From Devosiaceae bacterium (GTDB lineage: Bacteria > Pseudomonadota > Alphaproteobacteria > Rhizobiales > Devosiaceae), in assembly GCA_021648375.1 (NCBI GenBank), contig JAKISW010000031.1, forward strand, positions 1 through 32,384: a stretch of 32,384 nucleotides of DNA, given 5' to 3'. Made by a program: the position numbers and the translations under genes. This document shows positions 23,931 to 31,489 of the stretch, piece by piece (positions within the stretch are counted from its first letter, which is position 1; the number at the start of each line of letters is the position of its first letter). Below the pieces are notes generated by a model. The model did not search any database. It was not told where the DNA came from and was given only the letters and a program-made list of their open reading frames with translations.

Positions 23931-24437
23931 TCAAGAAATCTTAACTCCAGCGGAATCTTCGATCTTTGCCAGACGTTCCATGCTCTTGGGTGACCAGGTC
24001 TCTTTGAAGTCATAAAACACTTCAAACCTTAGGTCTTGTTTTGACAGCATGACCCATGGCTGTTTTGAGTTTGTGAAAATATGTACATCTGGCACAATTT
24101 GATCCGGGTCATCAAGCGTGCCCACTCGAATGAAGCGAATATGCTCACGCAGACCGCCCATATTGTAATTGCTCCAAACCGCCACTTTGCATATGGAACA
24201 TCGGGTAATAATCTGACCCTTGCCACTGGGTGTGGGAACCGTAATTTCCTCAACTTCACCCGAAATAAGTTTTACCCGATCAGCCTCAAACAAAGCGTTC
24301 AGTGCAAAGGATGATCCGGAGTTTTTCTGACAGCCTCTGCAATGACAGGCATGTACGATCATCGGCTCCGAAATCACCTGATAACGCACATGAGCGCATG
24401 TGCAGCTACCATTTCTTGTTTGGGCAATATTGCTCAT
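23931..24437 (-). CDS. GFA/CENP-V family zinc protein
   Basis: The 168-residue protein has the cysteine layout of the GFA family: C12-T-C14, C31-x-C33-x2-C36 and C80-x2-C83 in ITRCSICKVAVW, expected to hold zinc. Founding members bind glutathione and formaldehyde, but most family members have no proven reaction. The C-terminal part (GTLDDPDQIVPDVHIFTNSKQPWV) is typical. AGAGGA precedes ATG 24437. It is the third gene of an osmC - globin - GFA run on the - strand, which suggests a detoxification role. Confidence 0.88.
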   Translation of the reverse strand: MSNIAQTRNGSCTCAHVRYQVISEPMIVHACHCRGCQKNSGSSFALNALFEADRVKLISGEVEEITVPTPSGKGQIITRCSICKVAVWSNYNMGGLREHIRFIRVGTLDDPDQIVPDVHIFTNSKQPWVMLSKQDLRFEVFYDFKETWSPKSMERLAKIEDSAGVKIS

Positions 24438-24504
24438 GGCGTCCTCTGTTTTTATATGGTTTTTGCTTAAAGAAGGCGTCTAAGTTTTTTGTCAGCAAGC
24501 CGGG

Positions 24505-24873
24505 TTATGCCGTCACGATATCCGCTTTAAGGCTGTTGAGGAAGGCCATCACTTCGCCACCCTCGGTTTCGCCAACGCCCATGTCGCCGGCAACACTAAC
24601 TACAATCTCGATGAACCGGGTCCAGTCGGCCTCTGTAATACCCATGCCCTGATGGGTAAGAGCCATATCACGGCCTTTATAATACATCTGGCCACCGGTT
24701 TCCCTAACGAAATAGTCAATCAAAAGCTGGAGTTCGCGCGCGTTTCTGTCTTCACCTCGGTTGGTCCAGAAACGCCCAAGAAGGCTGTCCTTGCGAGCCT
24801 GACCCACTACAGTGGTTGAGAATAAAGCAAGCCCGTCATAACCGCCAAGGCGAGAATAAAGAGAATTTGTCAT
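24505..24873 (-). CDS. Group 1 truncated hemoglobin
   Basis: The 122-residue protein has a 2/2 globin length. It opens with SLYSRLGGYDGL and has YYKGRDMALTHQGMGIT, where H74 is the proximal haem ligand and GMGI is the group 1 signature. The helix-B segment (ALFSTTVVGQ) lacks the obvious distal Tyr-B10 usual in group 1, so ligand handling may differ. Such globins oxidise nitric oxide or bind oxygen. AAGGAA lies about 9 bases before ATG 24873. It follows osmC by 96 bp and precedes the GFA gene by 67 bp. Confidence 0.87.
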   Translation of the reverse strand: MTNSLYSRLGGYDGLALFSTTVVGQARKDSLLGRFWTNRGEDRNARELQLLIDYFVRETGGQMYYKGRDMALTHQGMGITEADWTRFIEIVVSVAGDMGVGETEGGEVMAFLNSLKADIVTA

Positions 24874-24969
24874 TTTATATATTTCCTTAATTTGAATTTT
24901 TTCTATCGCGGTTTTTTAACGGGGTGTTTGGGCTTGTTATCACCACCGCAACTGCTTGATAGGCAGCGC

Positions 24970-25485
24970 TCAGGCAATCGTAACTTCCAGCGTTGATGGC
25001 GTTGCTCGGCGGCAGCCGTCAGCTACCGGGGAATGGGTCACCGCGTAACCGACGATCTCGCGCAGGGTCTCTTCGGCAACTCCTGCGGCACCAATAGTTA
25101 CGCGAGTTCTAAGGCTTAAGGAGCCGGCCGGAACAGATTTGTCTATGCCGAACAGGCCGCGATCGTCGTCCACACTGTCTGCAGTGACCTCAAGCATATC
25201 CAGCGCAATTCCCAGCTCTGCGGCGCGCATTGCTATTCTGGTGGCGTCACAGGTAGCAAGTGCCGCCCGTGCCAGCCAGCCAGGTGATGGCGCCGTGCCG
25301 CCCCCGCCCACGGCTTTGGGCATATCGGTTACAGCCGATTCACCGTTCACTCCGGTGGCTCGGCATCGCAGGCCCTCTTCCATAACCGCTGTAATCGGCG
25401 CGCTGGTGCTTTTTGCGTCCTGGGGGTTCTCTTTCAAATAGGCGATAACATCTTTTACTGAATTCTGGATGTGTTCAACGGACAT
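24970..25485 (-). CDS. OsmC family peroxide-reductase-like protein
   Basis: The protein is about 171 residues with an OsmC/Ohr-type fold: TAPSPGWLARAALATCDATRIAMRAAELGI holds the first conserved cysteine (C79), and HSPVADGC holds a second (C158). In OsmC/Ohr enzymes two cysteines reduce organic peroxides. The DxxGLFG segment (DDDRGLFG) is common in the wider family. ATG 25485 is fixed by AAAGGAGA seven bases upstream; a longer TTG form is rejected. It is the first gene of the - strand run and diverges from the LysR gene 182 bp away, which may control it. Confidence 0.85.
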   Translation of the reverse strand: MSVEHIQNSVKDVIAYLKENPQDAKSTSAPITAVMEEGLRCRATGVNGESAVTDMPKAVGGGGTAPSPGWLARAALATCDATRIAMRAAELGIALDMLEVTADSVDDDRGLFGIDKSVPAGSLSLRTRVTIGAAGVAEETLREIVGYAVTHSPVADGCRRATPSTLEVTIA

Positions 25486-25667
25486 CGTTTTCTCCTTTAA
25501 CAAATTATTGGTTCCAAATACGGCGTCTCAAAAGCCGGGTTTCATTCGTTAGCCTGCATAACCAAACCTTTTTTGCTTGCTAATATGGTCGCACTGGATA
25601 ACGTCTTTGGGAATTGGAGAAAAATCGATAACCGTTTTGCAAAAATGCACATGGCAGGGGATACCGG

Positions 25668-26567
25668 ATGCAATGGGATGATGCGCGCATATTTTTGGCC
25701 GTAGCCCGTGAAGGTTCTTTCAGCAGTGCCGCCAAGCGGTTGGGGGTGCAGCATTCCACAGTTTCACGCCGTATTCGTGCGCTGGAAAATAAGCTCGCAG
25801 CACCGTTGGTTGAACGCAAAGCTTCGGGCTATGTTCTTACTGAGGCCGGAGAAGAGTTAAAGCAGTCCGCCTGCAGAATCGAGAATGAGCTTTTGTCCTT
25901 TGAAGGGGCGGTCGGCGGGCAAACAGACGAAGTGGCAGGGGAGTTGCGGGTTACAGCAATTGCCAACATGGCATCGAGTGTATTGATGCCCTATTTTGCG
26001 CGTTTCAGTGCTGCCCACCCCAAAATTGAATTAAGCGTTCAGGTCACCAATAATTCGGTGCGTCTTTCCGAACGTGAAGCGGACATCGCCATCCGGCAAA
26101 CCAACAAACCCCAGGATACCCTGATCGGTACGCGTCTGACAACCATAGCTTCGGCCGTTTATGGGTCACGCGATTACTGTGCGGCAGTCAAATCAGGGCA
26201 AGCTGCGGAAAAATGGATTGGGGTTGATTGCTGCGAAAATCATAGAAACTGGACCAGGCAGGCTTGGCCACAAGCCGAGCATGAATTTTATGTTGATGAA
26301 ACCTCGCTAACACTTGCGGCATTGAAGGAAGGGCTAGGGGTTGGATTTCTTCCCTGCTTTTTAGGCGACAGCGATCCCGGTCTGGCAAGATTTCACGAGC
26401 CTGAAAAGCAACATGAACTTGGGCTTTGGCTGCTTTATCATCGTGACCTGCGCAACATCAAACGCGTGGCCCTGTTTCGCGAGCATATGCAGCGCGAAAT
26501 CAAACAAGCCGCTGCGCTGTTCGAAGGCGCAATGCCAATTTCTCACCCTGCGGGGCAGCTGGCATGA
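25668..26567 (+). CDS. LysR family transcriptional regulator
   Basis: The 299-residue protein has an N-terminal winged helix (MQWDDARIFLAVAREGSFSSAAKRLGVQHSTVSRRIRALE, about residues 1-60) and a periplasmic-binding-protein-like effector domain (about 90-290). AGGGGA precedes ATG 25668. It is divergent from the osmC - globin - GFA operon, the usual LysR arrangement for controlling the neighbour. The effector is unknown; peroxide, nitric oxide or an aldehyde would fit the neighbours but no residue proves this. It is convergent with the dehydrogenase downstream. Confidence 0.9.
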   Translation: MQWDDARIFLAVAREGSFSSAAKRLGVQHSTVSRRIRALENKLAAPLVERKASGYVLTEAGEELKQSACRIENELLSFEGAVGGQTDEVAGELRVTAIANMASSVLMPYFARFSAAHPKIELSVQVTNNSVRLSEREADIAIRQTNKPQDTLIGTRLTTIASAVYGSRDYCAAVKSGQAAEKWIGVDCCENHRNWTRQAWPQAEHEFYVDETSLTLAALKEGLGVGFLPCFLGDSDPGLARFHEPEKQHELGLWLLYHRDLRNIKRVALFREHMQREIKQAAALFEGAMPISHPAGQLA

Positions 26568-26684
26568 CAAGGTTGCAGGAAACAGTACAGCCGCAGTTAA
26601 CAGCAGGAATGCCCGCATAGCGCAAATGTACCGCTGCAAAAACAATCGATTTTGTGACTGTTGAATGGCTATTCCTGCCAAAAA

Positions 26685-27533
26685 CTAATTGCCGCGGTCG
26701 TAGGCCAAATTTATCAGCGCGGCCGCGTCGCATTCTAACAGGCCTGCTTCAACGGCAGCACTTTTCATCATGCCAAAATTAGTTAGCACCGGCGAGCTCA
26801 ACCCATAGGACTCGATGACCTGTTGGAATACGTCGTTGTCTTTGAACGCTCCTTTTATGGCGAACCCGACTTCCTTGTCTTCTCCCAGAACTTTGGCAAT
26901 TCGGTCGGCCACCATCGGTATGCCCGCGGGGCCACCACACAAGATACGAAGAGCTGTTTCAAGCGGTAGTCCAGCTCGCTTGGCCAAAGGCATCAAATCA
27001 CACAGACCGGCAAAATAAGCCTGGATCATACCATTGTTGATGACTTTCATAACAAGCCCTGAGCCAAGTGGTCCCACATGCAGGATGCGTGAGGAAATCG
27101 CGGTAAGACTGTCGCGTGCCCGCGCTGCTGAAGTTTCATCCCCGCCAATGAAGACACCACAACTGCCTGCAAGGACTAATTCAGGTCCTCCGGATATCGG
27201 GGCATCAACGGCAGTGGCTCCTTTATCTGCAATCTGTTCGATGCGGTCTTTCAAAAGGTTAGGTATGACGGTGCTGGTTTCGATGATTTGCTTGCCCTTC
27301 AGATCAAGAGCCAAAAGCGTATCCAGTATGTCAGCAACAGCCTTATCGTTAAACAGGCTTAGTATTAGCGTGTCGCTGTCCTTCACCAGTGTTTCCAGGT
27401 CTCGGACACTTTTTACTCCTTCGACGGTTCGCCCGCTACGGGTCCAACCCAAGATTGCAAGTCCCTCTGCCGTCATGCGTTGCGCAATTGCACTTCCCAT
27501 CCGACCCAGTCCAATAATGCCAATCCGTTCCAT
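26685..27533 (-). CDS. NAD(P)-dependent beta-hydroxyacid dehydrogenase (3-HIBADH family)
   Basis: The 282-residue protein has an N-terminal Rossmann site GLGRMGSA (8-15), substrate motif DAPISGGP (110-117) and catalytic K163 in GSGLVMKVINN with N167. The family includes 3-hydroxyisobutyrate, tartronate-semialdehyde and glyoxylate/succinic-semialdehyde reductases. Which substrate it uses cannot be told here. Malonate semialdehyde, made by the neighbouring pyrimidine pathway, is a possible candidate. AGGAGGA seven bases before ATG 27533 is one of the best ribosome sites in the window. It is convergent with the LysR gene, 245 bp from rutR's 3' end. Confidence 0.88.
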   Translation of the reverse strand: MERIGIIGLGRMGSAIAQRMTAEGLAILGWTRSGRTVEGVKSVRDLETLVKDSDTLILSLFNDKAVADILDTLLALDLKGKQIIETSTVIPNLLKDRIEQIADKGATAVDAPISGGPELVLAGSCGVFIGGDETSAARARDSLTAISSRILHVGPLGSGLVMKVINNGMIQAYFAGLCDLMPLAKRAGLPLETALRILCGGPAGIPMVADRIAKVLGEDKEVGFAIKGAFKDNDVFQQVIESYGLSSPVLTNFGMMKSAAVEAGLLECDAAALINLAYDRGN

Positions 27534-27778
27534 TTAAATCCTCCTCACAAGTTTCATAATGCCGTTGATGTCTCTGCAAAGATAAACGTTCCATCTAAGT
27601 TGTAGGGGCGATTGGTCACTCGAAAAGTGAAATTCTACCGCCTGCCCACTCACAAAAAAGTTACACCAATGTCCGCTGGCTATCACGATATTGATACAAT
27701 TACTTCTTGGGTCGCTTATGGATACATGCGGACTTGAAGGTGTTGCAAAGCCTGTAAATTTCGCAAGAAATTAAACAA

Positions 27779-28414
27779 TCATCGCACCTTCAAGCCCTTG
27801 CAGAACAGGTTTTCCAAAAATTCTTTCGCGTCTTCAAATCGGCTTTCATCGCCCTTATCAGTCCCAAGCACCGCGCGCACCTGCACATCAAAATCCGCAT
27901 AATGTTGGGTGGTGGCCCAGATGGCAAAAAGCAAATGTCGGGGGTCGCACGAATTGAGCTGCCCTTCATCCATCCACCCCTCAATAACTTTTGCCTTTTC
28001 ATCCACCAGCGTTTTAAGCTCCCCCTCAATCATCTCAATAATATGGGGCGCGCCCTGCAAAATCTCGTTGGCAAACAGGCGGCTTTCTCGCGGAAAATCC
28101 CGCGCCATTTCCAGCTTTCTGTTGATATAGGCACAAATTTCCTCAACCGGCTCCCCATTTGCATTAAGGGTTTTGAGCGGTGCCAGCCAGGTATCCATCA
28201 GCCTGGCAATCAGGGTCTGGTGAATATCTTCTTTTCGTGAATAATAATATAGCAGATTTGGTTTGCTCATTTTTGCTGCGTCGGCAATCTGATCCAGCGT
28301 GGAGCCGCGAAACCCGTGGGCGGCAAAAACCTCTAATGCGGCCTGCAAAATCTGCTCGCGCTTTTCCCGCTGAATTCGGGTTTTTCCGCTTTGCTTTTCA
28401 ACAGATTGCGACAC
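27779..28414 (-). CDS. rutR: TetR family pyrimidine-responsive regulator RutR
   Basis: The 211-residue protein has a TetR helix-turn-helix (STLDQIADAAKMSKPNLLYYYSRKE, about 38-62) and a RutR-type effector domain. It shares long blocks with E. coli RutR as remembered: W76-L-A-P-L-K (the W77 region), DFPRESRLFANEILQGAP, DEKAKVIEGWMDEGQL, DPRHLLFAIWATTQHYADF and QVRAV. RutR binds uracil or thymine and then leaves DNA. It lies divergent from the aminotransferase operon with a RutR-like box between them, and a near-identical box lies before preT, so it is the likely repressor of both transcripts and of itself. Confidence 0.9.
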   Translation of the reverse strand: MSQSVEKQSGKTRIQREKREQILQAALEVFAAHGFRGSTLDQIADAAKMSKPNLLYYYSRKEDIHQTLIARLMDTWLAPLKTLNANGEPVEEICAYINRKLEMARDFPRESRLFANEILQGAPHIIEMIEGELKTLVDEKAKVIEGWMDEGQLNSCDPRHLLFAIWATTQHYADFDVQVRAVLGTDKGDESRFEDAKEFLENLFCKGLKVR

Positions 28415-28510
28415 TATTGAAGTTTTCCTTTTGTTTTATTTGCCGGCTCACCCTGATTGGCGGCCAAAGGCACAAATTTTACTTGCTTGCACCGCCCTTA
28501 GTGCTAATAT

Positions 28511-28526
28511 TTTATCAATTGGTCAA
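28511..28526 (-). promoter_or_regulatory. RutR-type operator between rutR and the aminotransferase operon
   Basis: On the - strand this reads TTGACCAATTGATAAA, 12 of 14 fixed positions of the RutR consensus and one base different from the preT site. It is 97 bp from the rutR start and 95 bp from the aminotransferase start, so it can serve both. As at preT, the strong half-site TTGACCA lies upstream with respect to the rutR direction. Confidence 0.72.
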
Positions 28527-28620
28527 AAACTGGGTAACATACAAATCCGGGCGAACCAAGTTTTGGTGTGGTAATAATTGCTACATTTGATTTTCGGCAC
28601 TGGTGCCTTTGGGGAGCTAA

Positions 28621-29967
28621 ATGACAGATTTCGATAAAAAAACTGGCGCATCAAACGTGGTGCCAAATGATTTAAGCGCGTTCTGGATGCCGTTTTCGGC
28701 CAACCGCCAATTCAAGAAAAACCCTCGCATGTTCGTGGGCGCTGCCGATATGCACTACACCACCTCTGACGGTCGTCAGGTGCTGGATGCAACCGCGGGG
28801 CTTTGGTGTGTGAATGCGGGTCATTGCCGACCAAAAATTACCGAGGCGATTCAAAACCAGGCGGCAGAAATGGATTTTGCCCCCACCTTTCAGATCGGCC
28901 ATCCCAAAGTCTTTGATCTAGCTAATAAGCTGGTCGATTTGGCCCCGGATGGTATGGACCATGTATTTTTCACCAATTCCGGCTCTGAAAGTGTGGAAAC
29001 TGCCCTAAAAATTGCTTTGGCCTATCATCGGGTTAAGGGCGATGGCGCTCGCTTTCGTTTGATCGGGCGCGAGCGCGGCTATCACGGGGTTAATTTTGGC
29101 GGCATTTCTGTTGGTGGCATTGTTCCCAACCGTAAAATGTTTGGCACGCTGTTAACCGGGGTTGATCATTTGCCCCACACTCATTTATTAGAGAAAAACG
29201 CCTTCACCAAGGGCGAGCCGGAACACGGGGCCTATCTGGCTGATGAGCTGGAGCGCATTGTGGGCCTGCACGATGCTTCAACCATTGCAGCGGTGATCGT
29301 TGAGCCTGTTGCCGGCTCCACCGGGGTTTTAATTCCGCCAAAAGGCTATTTGCAAAAACTGCGCGATATTTGCACCAAGCACGGCATATTGTTGATTTTT
29401 GATGAGGTAATCACCGGTTTTGGCCGCCTTGGTACTCCGTTTGCCTCTGATTTTTATGGCATTATTCCCGATATTATGGTCACAGCCAAAGGCCTGACCA
29501 ATGGGGTAATTCCCATGGGAGCGGTGTTCGTTAAATCAGAAATTCATGACGCGTTTATGAGTGGCCCTGAACATATGATCGAGTTTATGCATGGCTACAC
29601 CTATTCGGGTAATCCCATGGCTGCCGCCGCAGCGCTTGGCACTTTAGCCACCTATAAAGAAGAAGGGTTGCTGACCCGTGCTGCCGAACTTGCCCCCTAT
29701 TGGGAAGAGGCGTTGCACTCACTTAAGGGCGCGCCCAACGTCATTGATATTCGAAATATCGGGTTGATCGGAGCTGTGGAACTGGCCCCCATCAAAGGGG
29801 AGCCGACCAAAAGGGCGTTTTCCGCTTTTGTAAAAGCCTTTGAAAGCGGTCTGCTTATTCGCACCACCGGTGATATTATTGCCCTTTCACCGCCCTTGAT
29901 TGTTTCAAAATCGCAAATTGATGAAATTGTAGAAAAACTGGGCAAAGTCCTGAATGAGGTCGACTAA
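28621..29967 (+). CDS. Class III omega-aminotransferase, probable beta-alanine:pyruvate
   Basis: The 448-residue PLP enzyme has the fold-type I class III layout: NSGSESVETALKIA (phosphate loop), YHGVNFGG, IAAVIVEPVAGSTGV, IFDEVITGFGRLG (Asp binding the PLP nitrogen) and Schiff-base lysine K290 in TAKGLTNG. The N-terminal FWMPFSANRQFKKNPRMFVGA is the form seen in beta-alanine:pyruvate transaminases. It would convert beta-alanine from uracil (or 3-aminoisobutyrate from thymine) to the semialdehyde. The next gene encodes the matching semialdehyde dehydrogenase 1 bp away, and rutR is divergent. Confidence 0.9.
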   Translation: MTDFDKKTGASNVVPNDLSAFWMPFSANRQFKKNPRMFVGAADMHYTTSDGRQVLDATAGLWCVNAGHCRPKITEAIQNQAAEMDFAPTFQIGHPKVFDLANKLVDLAPDGMDHVFFTNSGSESVETALKIALAYHRVKGDGARFRLIGRERGYHGVNFGGISVGGIVPNRKMFGTLLTGVDHLPHTHLLEKNAFTKGEPEHGAYLADELERIVGLHDASTIAAVIVEPVAGSTGVLIPPKGYLQKLRDICTKHGILLIFDEVITGFGRLGTPFASDFYGIIPDIMVTAKGLTNGVIPMGAVFVKSEIHDAFMSGPEHMIEFMHGYTYSGNPMAAAAALGTLATYKEEGLLTRAAELAPYWEEALHSLKGAPNVIDIRNIGLIGAVELAPIKGEPTKRAFSAFVKAFESGLLIRTTGDIIALSPPLIVSKSQIDEIVEKLGKVLNEVD

Positions 29968-29968
29968 T

Positions 29969-31459
29969 ATGTATGAGATTAAAAATGCCATTAACGGCAA
30001 GCTGGTTTCTTCCAATTCAGATCGAAAATCCCAGATCTTTAATCCGGCAACGGGCGAACAAATCGGCATTTTGCCCCTTTCAACTGATGATGAAATAAAT
30101 GCAGCGGTTGCAAATGCAAAAGCTGCCCAGCCCGCATGGGGAAACCTGCCCCCCGCCAAACGCGCCCGTATCATGTTCAAATTCCTGCAATTGCTCAACG
30201 ATAATATTGACGAATTGGCCCGCCATATTTCCAACGAGCACGGCAAAACCCATGAGGATGCTTTGGGTGAATGCGCCCGTGGCATTGAAGTTGTGGAATT
30301 TGCCTGTGGAATTCCCCAGATGCTTAAAGGCGAATTTTCCCGCAATGTAGGCCCTGCCATTGACACATTTGCCGATCGCCAGCCCCTTGGCGTGGTTGCC
30401 GGTATAACCCCGTTTAATTTCCCCTCCATGGTGCCCATGTGGATGTATCCCATGGCCATTGCTTGCGGTAATGCCTTTATTTTAAAACCATCCGAGCGTG
30501 ATCCATCGGCCTCCATGTTCTGTTTTGAGCTTTTTAAACAGGCCGGATTGCCGGATGGTATATTCAATATCGTGCACGGGGATAAATCAGCGGTGGATTG
30601 TCTTTTGGATCATCCCGATATTAAGGCCATAAGCTTTGTCGGCTCCACCCCCATTGCCCAATATGTTTATGAGCGCGGCACCAAGGCCGGCAAAAGAGTG
30701 CAGGCCCTTGGCGGCGCAAAAAACCATATGATTATTATGCCCGATGCTGATCTGGATGCGGCAGCCAATGCTTTGATGGGAGCCGGATTTGGATCTGCCG
30801 GAGAGCGCTGCATGGCAATTTCGGTGGCAGTGCCGGTTGGGGAGGAAACCGCAAACAAGCTGGTGGCGAAATTAAAGCCCATGGTTGAAGCTCTAAAAAT
30901 TGGCCCTGCCAATGATGAAACGACTGAAATGGGACCGCTGATCACCAAAATGCATCAGGAAAAAGTGCTGAATTATATTGATCAGGGCGAAAAAGCGGGT
31001 GCTGAGCTGGTGGTCGATGGCCGTGGATTTGCGCTTCAGGGCTATGAGAACGGCTATTTTGTCGGTGGCACCCTGTTTGACAATGTCAAAGAGGATATGA
31101 GCATTTATCGGGATGAGATTTTTGGACCTGTTCTTTCGGTAGTGCGCAAAAACTCGTTTGAAGATGCGCTCGATCTTATTCATGGCCATGAATACGCCAA
31201 CGGCACCGCAATTTTCACCCGCGATGGTGACGCGGCTCGTGCATTTGCCGATAGGGTTGAAGTGGGCATGGTGGGCATAAATGTGCCTATTCCGGTGCCG
31301 GTGGCCTATCACTCGTTTGGTGGCTGGAAAAGCTCATCCTTTGGCGGCCACGGAATTTATGGACCTGAAGCGGTGCATTTTTACACGAGACTTAAAACCA
31401 TCACCACCCGTTGGCCCACCGGGGTCAAAGAGGGTGCGGTATTTACGTTCCCCAGTTGA
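29969..31459 (+). CDS. mmsA: CoA-acylating methylmalonate/malonate-semialdehyde dehydrogenase
   Basis: The protein is about 496 residues, the standard length for MMSDH. It has NAD-binding GITPFNFPSMVPMWMYPMAI and KPSERDPSAS, FVGSTPIAQYVYERG, NHMIIMPDADLD and catalytic C281 in GSAGERCMAIS. It oxidises malonate semialdehyde to acetyl-CoA (or methylmalonate semialdehyde to propionyl-CoA) with NAD and CoA. ATG 29969 is chosen: GAGGT lies 8 bases before it and it starts 1 bp after the aminotransferase stop; an earlier overlapping ATG (29954) has no ribosome site. It completes the beta-alanine branch of pyrimidine breakdown and could also serve valine breakdown. Confidence 0.93.
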   Translation: MYEIKNAINGKLVSSNSDRKSQIFNPATGEQIGILPLSTDDEINAAVANAKAAQPAWGNLPPAKRARIMFKFLQLLNDNIDELARHISNEHGKTHEDALGECARGIEVVEFACGIPQMLKGEFSRNVGPAIDTFADRQPLGVVAGITPFNFPSMVPMWMYPMAIACGNAFILKPSERDPSASMFCFELFKQAGLPDGIFNIVHGDKSAVDCLLDHPDIKAISFVGSTPIAQYVYERGTKAGKRVQALGGAKNHMIIMPDADLDAAANALMGAGFGSAGERCMAISVAVPVGEETANKLVAKLKPMVEALKIGPANDETTEMGPLITKMHQEKVLNYIDQGEKAGAELVVDGRGFALQGYENGYFVGGTLFDNVKEDMSIYRDEIFGPVLSVVRKNSFEDALDLIHGHEYANGTAIFTRDGDAARAFADRVEVGMVGINVPIPVPVAYHSFGGWKSSSFGGHGIYGPEAVHFYTRLKTITTRWPTGVKEGAVFTFPS

Positions 31460-31489
31460 GATAATTTTTAAGATTGAAGGAAATTCATC

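Noticed and set aside
26568..26684. Possible small gene between the LysR regulator and the dehydrogenase
   Set aside because: Only frames overlapping the LysR end are open and none has a ribosome site or motif; it is taken as a convergent spacer.
27034..27537. 167-codon + strand frame opposite the beta-hydroxyacid dehydrogenase
   Set aside because: It mirrors a gene with clear Rossmann and catalytic motifs; Ser-rich sequence with no family features.
27609..27616. ATTGGTCA half-site upstream of the beta-hydroxyacid dehydrogenase as a third RutR box
   Set aside because: The other half does not match the consensus, so only half a site is present, which is expected by chance.
28180..28590. 136-codon + strand frame over the rutR start and intergenic region
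   Set aside because: It runs antisense through the rutR DNA-binding domain and covers the RutR operator; no recognisable protein features.
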